A stretch of 64,000 nucleotides of DNA from Myrica gale (lineage: Eukaryota > Streptophyta > Magnoliopsida > Fagales > Myricaceae): positions 3,482,001 through 3,546,000 of the forward strand of contig OZ005604.1 in assembly GCA_963930655.1 (NCBI GenBank). The letters run 5' to 3'. The position numbers were made by a program, and so were the translations under genes. Below are positions 11,121 to 21,295 of this stretch, piece after piece. Positions within the stretch are counted from its first letter, which is position 1, and the number at the start of each line of letters is the position of its first letter. The notes under the pieces were generated by a model. The model saw only the letters and a program-made list of their open reading frames with translations, was not told the DNA's origin and did not search any database.

Positions 11121-12849
11121 CAGTGGCGGAGCCAGGATCTTTTTTTAGGGGGGGCGAATTAATTTATTATTATTATTTAAATAAAATAAAGATATATAAT
11201 TTTATATATGAATTGTAACTTATAACGAAAGAGAAGTACGCATAATATTTTATAACAACTTCGATTTGGATACATCAAAAAATCAAACACACGAAACCTA
11301 TGATTCTATAAATCTTCTATCATAACTGAGCTCGACAATGTTTTAAAGAAAAAAAGTCATCTATCAACAGTTCTATGCTAAAAGTTGCAGCAATAGCATT
11401 TGCGATATGCCTTAAAAGAGATAAAAGATTGTTATTTCTAAGCAATCATCAAACGCAATATTGTTCCTCTCTTTCGATGTCAAACAACAATGAAGCAAAT
11501 AAGAAATGCAGTGACCACTGCACTAAGCAGAGCAGAGGTTCAATACTAAATTATCATAACACGATAATGTGGCTAGATAGAGTGAAGTATCAGTATGCTT
11601 CTTCATCAAATCTAACGGCATGGAGGCTTTACAATGGGCAATGTTTTCAGCATATGCCATAAGTCTTAGAACCAGATACATAATCTAAAAGAAACAAGCT
11701 CAATCCAAACAATATAGTCGTTGCAGAAATGTCTTCGATTCATCCACATAGATACATAAATAGGAAATCTAAAGGCTATTAGTTGCATAAAAAGAAACAA
11801 ATAAGACATGGCTTCAGTCTACAAAGCCCCACAAATTTCTCTAGTCGCAGATCTTGCTCAAGGCCAGGTTGACAAACCCTTAACCTATGCCAAATGGCAT
11901 GAGCGAGCTTCCAACCTAGAATATGAGGTCACTATTTCCAGACTTACAGTGAGCAAAACTCACTAATCAAAGTTGCATTGACACTCGAGGGAGTAATTTG
12001 TTGGATAGATCAATAAAAATACACTTCCAAAACATGAGAACACCTTAGCCCAGATCTGGACTAATCCAATCCCTAAATCCCCAATTAATTATCATCCTTT
12101 AACGATTAATTAATTAAAAACCCCCAATCTGGACTAATCCAATCCCTAAATCCCAAAATCAAATTAACAGACCTAACTAAAGCATATAGTTCATAATTTA
12201 GTATTATCCAATGTTCTACATTCAGATTTCAGAGCAAAATAATCATACCTTCGGGTTAGGCTGAGATGCTTAGTAGCAGAGAGAGACTCCGGCCAAAGAG
12301 AGATCGGGGATGTATTGCAGGAAGAAATAAAGAGAGAGAGAGAGGAGCGGTCGTTGGAGTGGGGGGAAAAAAACAAATGGATCGTTTTGGCTTTTGGGGC
12401 TACTGCTTTCAATTTCTGGGACCCGGCTCAAAGTACCAAGGCTCTCTGTTGCAGTCAAAACCTCACAGTTCCTGGTCCATGACGTCGATGTTCAGCACCG
12501 TTGGTGCGCTCCGTGCCGAGTCCGAAGGCCAGAAGGTGAGCCTGTCGATGGGTCCAGCCAAAGAGCCGAAGCCAGCCGCAGAGGGACAAAAAGAGTGTTG
12601 AGACTTGAGAGGAAAACTATTCCCCATAAATTTGAGCCGAAAGTTACAAAGAGAGTTTTGGCCTGTGGACTGGGCCACCGGGTTGGCCAGTGGGCAGTGG
12701 GGGCAGGCCTGGCCGCCTGGGCCAGTCCCGCCCCCACTGGCTCAGGAACCAGTGGGGGCATGCCTGTTTAAAAAAAAAATAATAATAATGGAGTTTTTGG
12801 AGCCAGTGGGGGCGGCCGCCCCCACCGGCACCCCCTGGCTCCGCCCCTG
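11121..12849 (+). mobile_element. Non-autonomous hAT element, copy 1 (1729 bp)
   Basis: Terminal inverted repeats are CAGTGGCGGAGCCAGG at the left and, in reverse complement, CAGGGGCGGAGCCAGG at the right. An 8-bp target-site duplication, ATTTGGAT, flanks it at 11113-11120 and 12850-12857, as expected for hAT. A near-identical copy lies in opposite orientation at 16378-18050. No transposase domain is visible. Open frames at 11375-11662 (identical in both copies) and 12266-12771 have no recognised product. On the minus strand the GC-rich end is followed by a CT-rich leader-like stretch and a possible 5' splice site (GAAGGTATG, about 12245-12253). Confidence 0.93.
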
Positions 12850-12857
12850 ATTTGGAT

Positions 12858-14279
12858 CCTCTTGACTATGGTGGCTTTTGTTCAAGATGTTCATGCCTTC
12901 GATCGGGAAGATTATAGTTGTGACTCAAGTCTATTTGTGTGTGAGTTAGATAATTGTAAGCCACAATTGAACTTATCGGCAGGATGTAATCGATCAGATT
13001 TGGTTGGTTGTTCCTTTTTATATCAGGTTTTTGTATGTGTAATTATGGTAATCTTTGATAATGGATTTTGGTTGGTGTTGCCCTTCATGCAAGCAAGAAG
13101 TTGGTTGAATCTTATCAAATTAATCTTGGATTTGATTAGGATAATTGTCCAGTATTTTGAAGAAAAATGCAAATTTGAAGCACAAACAAGCTCTAATTAC
13201 CTATCTTGATTGATTTAATTCTGTAACTCATTTATTTCTTGCTAGTAAATAAATAAATAAAAGGAAATACAAATTTGGATGAAATGATTTGTAAATAGTG
13301 TTATCCGAAATTTTTTGTATTAAAAAATTGTCATCTCATAATTAAATGAATTATATGCAATTAAAGGAGTAAAGATTAACATAATAAAGAGGTCATACAG
13401 TACGGTCTCTGTTTTATTGGTAAGACGTCCGCACATATATTCGTAGGGAGGAAATTTACTCGATCACCAGTCACCCCAGAAAGATCGACAACGACTGCCA
13501 TCGTTTTCTCTTGACGCATTGACATGGGCTGCACCACGGCCCTACAGCTTGATGCTGAGTTAATCTAATCTCATCATCACCCAAATTTTCAGGGCATTTT
13601 CGCTCTCGAAGGAAAGGGAGGCGGGTCGTGCCGCGAAGGAAAACAAGGCAGCCTTTATTAATTCCTAACAAAATCCAGCATACGTGGAAAAAATTCAGCC
13701 AGGTAATCAAGTTCATTTAATTCTTCGTTAGTTAATGTTAACCAGTATCTTTTGGAAGCAAAAGATCAAGAAATAGATTAGTTATAATCTGACGAGATTT
13801 TAATCTGTCATCTTAAAATTAGTCTGTATTTTGGTTCAGAAAATGTAAGACTCTAAAACCTAAAAAAGGACATGAGGTAATTAGATGGAGAAATATTGTG
13901 AGTGTCAAATCAGGCGTATGATATTGTTAGTGTTAGAGATAATATCATATCAAGATTTGATATGATATAATAGCTATGAAGATATCAAATCGTTATCAAG
14001 ATTCAAAGATTCAAATTTTAAATATAAGAATATTCTCCTATTATGCTTTGTATTGTCTCTATAAATAAAGATGACATCTTTGTAATCTGTATGAATTTAT
14101 AATACAAACACAGTCATAGAATACTTTTACAGTAGATGTTTCGATTATGCTTTGTATTGTCTATATCCATCCTTACTTTTTATTCTCTCTTCATTATGTT
14201 TCGATTATGCACGGTTTATCAAATTCTATCCCGCAGGCTTTAGTCCTGATGCAACAATTTGTCAAGAAAAAAAAGACTT
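12858..14279. other. Intergenic between hAT copy 1 and the SHINE-like gene
   Basis: Mostly AT-rich sequence. Frames at 12862-13209 (plus) and 13471-13716 (minus) have no recognised domain and I do not call them genes. Confidence 0.4.
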
Positions 14280-14422
14280 AAATGCACCCCATGCCCCTGG
14301 GGTATGCGAAAATAGCAAATATGCCACTTAGGTAAACAAAGTCATTTTCATACCCTTGAGGTAAACATTCAGGAGCAAATACGCTCTTCCGTTATGTGCC
14401 GTTTGAAACACTAACGGTAAAT

Positions 14423-14451
14423 GCTGACGTGTCAAAATTCGACACGTCAGC
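14423..14451. repeat. Perfect 11-bp hairpin
   Basis: GCTGACGTGTC (14423-14433) and GACACGTCAGC (14441-14451) are perfect inverse complements around a 7-base loop. It lies just left of the larger palindrome and may belong to the same foldback element, which may begin near 14280. Confidence 0.7.
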
Positions 14452-14461
14452 ACCAATCACA

Positions 14462-14668
14462 ACTCGACACCTGACATTTTCGAAAAAAAAAACCCAGGGG
14501 GAGAACCCCCGAGCGGCTAAGGGAGCCCACTGGGCTCCCTTCGCCTGGGCTCCCCCGTCGCCAGGGTGGCACCCTGCCGACCAGCCCTCGCGGCGGCGAA
14601 GGGAGCCCAGTTCGCCGCTCGGGGGTTCTCCCCCTGGGTTTTTTTTTCGAAAATGCCAGGTGTCGAGT
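14462..14668. repeat. Large foldback palindrome upstream of the SHINE-like gene
   Basis: The arms begin ACTCGACACCTGACATTTTCG on the left and end with its near complement on the right. They continue through an A-tract, CCCAGGGGGAGAACCCCCG and GAGCGGC, giving about 55 bp of almost perfect pairing. A further block, GGGCTCCCTTCGCC, pairs inside. The element is GC-rich in the middle, has no gene, and ends about 105 bp before the ATG at 14774. It looks like a MITE or foldback element; the superfamily is unknown. Confidence 0.85.
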
Positions 14669-14699
14669 GAACGGGTTTGATGCTCTAAACGCCCTTCAC

Positions 14700-14773
14700 T
14701 TCTCCTCTATATCTTCCTTCTGATCTGTTCCTTCTATACTTTGCTATCACTGAGATTCTCTCTCTCCAACTAC
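14700..14773 (+). promoter_or_regulatory. Core promoter and 5' UTR candidate of the SHINE-like gene
   Basis: CTCTATATCTTCC at about 14703-14715 is a TATA-like box. It is followed by a CT-rich leader (CTCTCTCTCCAAC) directly before the ATG. The foldback palindrome ends at 14668, so little space remains for other proximal control sites. Confidence 0.4.
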
Positions 14774-15469
14774 ATGGTGCAATCAAAGAAGTTCAGAGGC
14801 GTCAGACAGCGTCATTGGGGCTCGTGGGTGTCCGAAATACGCCACCCATTACTGTAAGTGATCTCCTCTTTCTATATTCACATTACTCAAAAGATATCAG
14901 AAACAAACAAACTTCATGTCTTTAATCCATCCCCGTCTTGTTTTTATATTCTCTGTCACAGGAAGAGAAGGGTGTGGCTAGGAACATTTGAGACAGCTGA
15001 GGAGGCAGCCCAGGCTTACGACCAAGCGGCCATTTTGATGAGTGGCCGCAATGCCAAAACCAACTTCCCAATAACTCAAACTCCGACAGGAGACCCAAAG
15101 ACCAGTGAGGATTCCCCATCATCGCCAAACGGTCTATCGAAAATTCTTCATGCAAAGCTTCGAAAATGCAGCAAGGCACCATCCCCGTCAATGACTTGTC
15201 TGAGGCTCGACACTGAGAGTTCTCACATAGGAGTGTGGCAAAAGCGCGCGGGGCAACACTCGGAGTCAAATTGGGTCATGACCGTTCAGGTTCAGCTCGG
15301 AACAAAGAATGCCAACGATGGAGAAAGCAGTTCCTTGCCATTGCTTTTGGACTCTCCGGCATTGGCAGCACCGGAGCTGCGATCAGAGATGGATGAAGAG
15401 GAGAGGATTGCCCTGCAAATGATAGAGGAGCTTCTTAACAGGAATTGTCCTAGTCCTCCTCCTTCATGA
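14774..15469 (+). CDS. AP2/ERF transcription factor, SHINE/WIN1 clade, 2 exons
   Basis: Exons 14774-14853 and 14962-15469 give 195 residues. The phase-2 intron splits the AP2 domain, as is usual in this clade. The domain covers about residues 7-62: [20 protein letters not shown], then [20 protein letters not shown] and [14 protein letters not shown]. Two conserved C-terminal motifs of the SHINE clade are present: [12 protein letters not shown] near the middle and [14 protein letters not shown] near the end. Known members are about 190-200 residues long and activate cuticular wax and cutin genes, which makes a similar role here likely. Two inverted hAT copies and a foldback palindrome surround the gene. 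The frame is open and the key residues are present, so it looks functional. Confidence 0.95.
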
Positions 15470-16339
15470 TCATTTGGTATTCAGGAAGGAGAGGGAAGTT
15501 TCTACCTCTAGTATCATCTCTCATGATATAGCATTTACATAAAGTTTGGCTAGTAAAAAGAAAACTTTTGTGTTTACAAAGAGCTTTCTGTATATGTCTA
15601 GCATATGTATATAATTTGCACAAGGAGAGAGAAAAAGCAAGCGTCTATGTGAACAGCAAACTATATAATATGACGACATGAAACCAAATCAACGTCCAAG
15701 GTTTATTTGATGCAACAGTCCTATATATGTGTGACACTCAATAAATCGAATTGTGATTGGTTACAATTCCTTGCCGTGTCTTTGGTGATGGCACTACAAC
15801 AATTTTCACCTTTAGTGGCGAAAATTTTCGTCGCTGAATATAGGCATTTCGTCGCTGTCTACTTTTCTTCTTCTTTTATTTTATTTTATTTTATTTGAAT
15901 CTACAATTCTAAATTGGGAAACGTTTATGATTGGTTCTTTCATTTCTTCTGCTGCTTCAAGCACTCGAGCAAGATACATCACCTTCCGACTTGATATTCT
16001 TAATTATCAGGAATAGTCACAGGTGATATTGTCACAAGAACTTAATATACCCCTAAAAAAAGTTGTACGTCACAGTTAAAATTGGACCACTTTTAAACCC
16101 AAGCCCATAGCCATCCCAGCTTCTCTAATTAATTTAAAGTTCATATATATGCATCCAATGTTTGATACAATAATGCCCAAGCTGTCACACTATACATAAA
16201 CAAATTAATTATCTACCTCAATTTTCACAACATTCCTAAAATCTTTAAAAAATCTTAGTTTTCATACACTACCTAAATGCCATTGGTATGTACTTCTTGC
16301 GACCTAAAAGGGTGGTAATTGAAGCCTTCACCAAATGGG

Positions 16340-18514
16340 TATTAAAGTTTAGTCTCACATTGCTAAAGTAATGTGGGCAGGGGCGGAGCCAGGGAGTGCC
16401 GGTGGGGGCGGCCGCCCCCACTGGCTCCAAAAACTCCATTATTATTATTAATTTTTTTAAACAGGCATGCCCCCACTGCCCACTGGCCAACCCGGTGGCC
16501 CAGTCCACAGGCCAAAACTCTCTTTGTAACTTTCGGCTCAAATTTCTGGGGAATAGTTTTCCTCTCAAGTCTCAACACTCTTTTTGTCCCTCTGCGGCTG
16601 GCTTCGGCTCTTTGGCTGGACCCATCGACAGGCTCACCTTCTGGCCTTCGGACTCGGCACGGAGCGCACCAACGGTGCTGAACATCGACGTCATGGACCA
16701 GGAACTGTGAGGTTTTGACTGCAACAGAGAGCCTTGGTACTTTGAGCCGGGTCCCAGAAATTGAAAGCAGTAGCCCCAAAAGCCAAAACGATCCATTTGT
16801 TTTTTCCCCCCACTCCAACGACCGCTCCTCTCTCTCTCTCTTTATTTCTTCCTGCAATACATCCCCGATCTCTCTTTGGCCGGAGTCTCTCTCTGCTACT
16901 AAGCATCTCAGCCTAACCCGAAGGTATGATTATTTTGCTCTGAAATCTGAATGTAGAACATTGGATAATACTAAATTATGAACTATATGCTTTAGTTAGG
17001 TCTGTTAATTTGATTTTGGGATTTAGGGATTGGATTAGTCCAGATTGGGGGTTTTTAATTAATTAATCGTTAAAGGATGATAATTAATTGGGGATTTAGG
17101 GATTGGATTAGTCCAGATCTGGGCTAAGGTGTTCTCATGTTTTGGAAGTGTATTTTTATTGATCTATCCAACAAATTACTCCCTCGAGTGTCAATGCAAC
17201 TTTGATTAGTGAGTTTTGCTCACTGTAAGTCTGGAAATAGTGACCTCATATTCTAGGTTGGAAGCTCGCTCATGCCATTTGGCATAGGTTAAGGGTTTGT
17301 CAACCTGGCCTTGAGCAAGATCTGCGACTAGAGAAATTTGTGGGGCTTTGTAGACTGAAGCCATGTCTTATTTGTTTCTTTTTATGCAACTAATAGCCTT
17401 TAGATTTCCTATTTATGTATCTATGTGGATGAATCGAAGACATTTCTGCAACGACTATATTGTTTGGATTGAGCTTGTTTCTTTTAGATTATGTATCTGG
17501 TTCTAAGACTTATGGCATATGCTGAAAACATTGCCCATTGTAAAGCCTCCATGCCGTTAGATTTGATGAAGAAGCATACTGATACTTCACTCTATCTAGC
17601 CACATTATCGTGTTATGATAATTTAGTATTGAACCTCTGCTCTGCTTAGTGCAGTGGTCACTGCATTTCTTATTTGCTTCATTGTTGTTTGACATCGAAA
17701 GAGAGGAACAATATTGCGTTTGATGATTGCTTAGAAATAACAATCTTTTATCTCTTTTAAGGCATATCGCAAATGCTATTGCTGCAACTTTTAGCATAGA
17801 ACTGTTGATAGATGACTTTTTTTCTTTAAAACATTGTCGAGCTCAGTTATGATAGAAGATTTATAGAATCATAGGTTTCGTGTGTTTGATTTTTTGATGT
17901 ATCCAAATCGAAGTTGTTATAAAATATTATGCGTACTTCTCTTTCGTTATAAGTTACAATTCATATATAAAATTATATATCTTTATTTTATTTAAATAAT
18001 AATAAAAAATTAATTCGCCCCCCTAAAAAAAGATCCTGGCTCCGCCACTGAATGTGGGGTATTGTTTCCCAAGGCTTATAAATAAAGTCTTATGTAATTT
18101 CATCAATTCATAAGTGAGAAAACTGAATGCCTAGTTGGGCCTTCCAACAGTGTATGTAGGTCAATGACCGAACTACTTAAATCTTGTCTCACTTATCTAA
18201 AGTTTAAATTTTTATTTCTTACATGGTATCAGAGGAAGATTTTCGGCATTAGTCAGGTTACATTTTGAAACCTCCCGGCTTTAGATCGACAACGAACCGG
18301 CAGAGCCCGGCAACCGATAGAGCCCTGCGACTTTCCGGTAATTTATTTTCCCTGTTTTTGTAAGTCCAAACTCAAGGTGAAAATGTCCACCTTGAGTTTG
18401 CGGGGGAGTGTTGAAAATGTAATCCCACATTGCTAAAGCAATGTGGGCAATTGAAATTTATGGGTTATAAATAAGCCCAATGTAACCATTTTGAAATATA
18501 AGTGAGAAAACCGT
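16340..18514 (+). mobile_element. TRIM-like LTR element, interrupted by hAT copy 2
   Basis: The 5' LTR runs from about 16340 to 18223 and is only about 200 bp once the hAT at 16378-18050 is removed. A primer-binding site TGGTATCAGAG follows at 18224-18234. A polypurine tract (GCGGGGGAG, 18400-18408) precedes the 3' LTR that starts TGTTGAAAATG at 18409. The internal region is about 185 bp without coding sequence. The 3' LTR matches the 5' LTR for about 100 bp and then stops near 18514, so the copy is truncated. The sizes fit TRIM elements. Confidence 0.7.
16378..18050 (-). mobile_element. Non-autonomous hAT element, copy 2 (1673 bp, inverted)
   Basis: Near-identical to 11121-12849 in reverse orientation. 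Ends are CAGGGGCGGAGCCAGG and GGCTCCGCCACTG. The 8-bp target-site duplication AATGTGGG flanks it at 16370-16377 and 18051-18058, different from that of copy 1, so the two are independent insertions. It lies in the LTR of a TRIM-like element, whose sequence resumes after the duplication. It lacks a 56-bp segment present in copy 1 near the GC-rich end. No transposase domain is visible. Confidence 0.93.
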
Positions 18515-21295
18515 TTCGGCCTTTGATGGCGAAAATTTATGTCGCTAAAAATTTTCAGCAATGAAAAATTTTCTTCGTCAAAACGTCGTCGCTAAAATTC
18601 ATTAGCGACGAAAATTTAAAATCTGTTCGAACATGAAGATTTCGTCGTAAATCTATCAAATTTGATAATCATCATTGGTTGTTCGAACATATTTGTTTGT
18701 TCGAACAAGAATCATTCAAATGTTTATTTTGTTCGAACTTGAATGTTTCATTTGAAATTGCTATTTCGATATTTATTGTTTTAGTTGTATTTTAAATAAG
18801 GCACTACAAGAAAATGCATAATTTCATGAGTAAGAATATGAAATGAAATATATTGAATAGTCATTATTCAAAATACAAGGAAAAAATAGGAAAAAAAATT
18901 GTTCAATTAGCAAAACAAACAAATTTAATGAATACAAAAGAGAAACAGGAATTTGCTGGCAATTATTTTATCTGCTTTCTTGGCTTCTCCTCTTTTGTTT
19001 CCTTTATCTTTTCGGCAATTCCTCTGCAAAATTCCAAAATATTCTCATAATCAATACATTCTTCCCGAAAAAATTTATAACTACGATAAAATTAAATAAA
19101 AACAAACAGAAATTCATAGTAAATAAATATGATAAAATCAAACAAACACACAAAAATTCAAAGAGAAAGTAAATATACAAAATTACTTGTCCATAGTTCA
19201 TTTTGTTCTGCAACAACTACACTCTAAATGGTAAAAAAAATTTTAGCTGCATCAGAAATTGCACAAAAAATAACCATGTCATGTGAGTGCAAATGTTCCA
19301 CCTTATTGTTATCAAACTATCATCATCTTTAATTTGAATATCCTAAATCTGGTCATCCATTTGGGCAGAGAAAATTGCTTACAGATTTTGCATCCTTTCA
19401 TATTATTCCATTTCCATGAAACAATGTATTATTCATGTACCAACATGATAACTACTGGGTTTTGGCTCTGTCACTCAACTATTGTGGAAAAGAAGGACTT
19501 GTCACCTCATTTAGCGACAAAAACCAAGAAGAAAGTGTTGATAATAGTGTTAGCAGCAGATAATATTCCAGCACCATTTATACTAATTGCAAGTAGCACA
19601 TAGGCACAACTTAATTCATCTAAAAATTGAGTTTCTAAAGATTTGTTGGTTGTTTCATTACCTAATAATGAACAATTCCTATCTATCATACAAATGGTAT
19701 AATTCTTTCTTTCTAGCTAAGAAATTTGAAGAATAAGAAATAGGAAATTTACCAAGAGGCCGCAAGTTAGTTTCACTAAACCTGTGGTCAATAGACAACA
19801 TCCGAATTGCGTCTAATGAGTTTAAAATCTCACTTTTAACTGAAAGCAATATTTGGAATATCTGAGTAATATTCATATGATAGGAAGTCTAAAATCCTCC
19901 ATGATCCTAAGAACAATTTTCATAATACAATTATACCAACACAGAGAGAGAGATATAAGACGCATCGCCCTGAAAAAGAAATAATCATTGTGATATGGAT
20001 CATAACTGTCTCGCAATTTCCACACAAACTTTGCAAACGAAAACCAAAAGACCTTTGTCTAACAGAGGGAAAAAAAACTTTCAAAAACTCCTGCAAAAAT
20101 CTACCAAAATAAGCAAAAAAAAAATAAAATAAGTCTCAACCAAATATCCAAAATCTACAAATCCCAATCAAGTTCATTGAACTACTTTGGTTTCAGAACT
20201 TCAAACATAAAATGATGTTTGGTTACCTTTAAAGGCATGAATGAATACTCCCTAAATGTCGAACTTAAATTAGAGAAAAGCAAAACTAAAGGCAAAAAAG
20301 AGCATTTTCCTTACTCCTGAGGTAAACCAAACATGCAGATTATGTACAATCTGACTAGCTAACAGTTACCAAATTTTCAATCTTTCTAAACCCTAAACCA
20401 ATCTACACCACCAACAACAATATAAAATGAAATTAAACATGAAACAAAATCAAACAAAAACTATAAAACAAAATAAAACAGGAAAAAAATGTTTACCGTA
20501 ATCATACTATAGCAACTCAAATCCCTAAATCTTGGCTAGAATATCGGAACCTAACAAAAAACAAAATCAAACAAAAAATGTTAATAAATCGAAACCTAAA
20601 CGAGACAAAAGCAGCAACCTCATGAAAGGCCATAGAGAGAGAGAGAGAGAGAACTAGCATGACTGAGAGAGACAACGTGAGATCTCGAGGAGAGGGAGCG
20701 AGAGAGATTGAGAGATTTTGAGGGAGAGGGAACTTGAGGGAGATCTGGAGCTTCGACATAGAGAGGAGAGGTTGGAGCTTCGAGGAAGAGAGGAGGGGCT
20801 GGAGCTTCAACGAAGAGGGGAGCGATCGGAGGGGTTGGAGCTTCTTCGACGAAGAGTGGGCTGGAGACTTAGATATTTTTCAACATGGGGGGTGCAGCGG
20901 GGAGTCAAAAGGATATTTAGCGTTAATGAATTCCCCCCCCCCCTTGTTCAAACCACATTTTTATTGTTTGAACGAGATGATTTGGATGACGAAACTATTT
21001 CCATTCCTAAAGATTTATTTAATGATGATTTAGAATTTTTCATCACTAATACGTGTTCAAACGAGATATTGTTGTTCAAACCACTAAGAACTATGTGTTC
21101 AAACCAAATTTTGCATGTTAGAACAAGATTCTTTTAGTGACAATTTAACAATTTTCGTCATTAATACTTGTTCGAACTAGATGAATTACTCTTTCGTGAC
21201 GAATTCCTAATTTTGTCGCTGAATATGTATTTTTAGCAACGAAATTGGTTTTGTCATTGATAAGTTCGCCGCTAAAAAGCAAATTTGTTGTAATG

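Larger units (their letters stand above)
15792..21295. mobile_element. Decayed CACTA-type element with nested insertions
   Basis: The left end CACTACAACAATTTTCACC and the right end, which reads CATTACAACAAATTTGC in reverse complement, fit CACTA termini with one change. Both sides carry subterminal blocks of the form TTAGCGACGAAA and repeated GTTCGAAC motifs (18515-18745 and 20940-21180). Between them lie a TRIM-like element with a hAT inside, and (GA)n-rich tandem sequence at 20630-20870. I found no clear transposase and the 3-bp flanks do not match, so the outer limits are tentative. A second CACTACAAGAAAA at 18802 may be another end. Confidence 0.5.

Noticed and set aside
11375..11662. 95-codon frame identical in both hAT copies (also 17510-17797)
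   Set aside because: Identity is explained by recent copying of the element. The peptide shows no known domain or codon constraint.
12266..12850. Overlapping open frames of 60-125 codons in both strands of hAT copy 1, repeated at 16269-16981 in copy 2
   Set aside because: They come from the GC-rich end of the transposon, overlap in several frames, and have no recognised domain.
18802..18820. Second CACTACAAGAAAA as the true left end of the CACTA element
   Set aside because: The shared subterminal repeats at 18515-18745 lie to its left, so the end at 15792 explains the layout better. It could be a separate fragment.
20718..21137. 139-codon frame rich in Arg, Glu and Leu
   Set aside because: It is read from a degenerate GA-rich tandem repeat inside the CACTA-like region, so the periodic peptide is an artefact.
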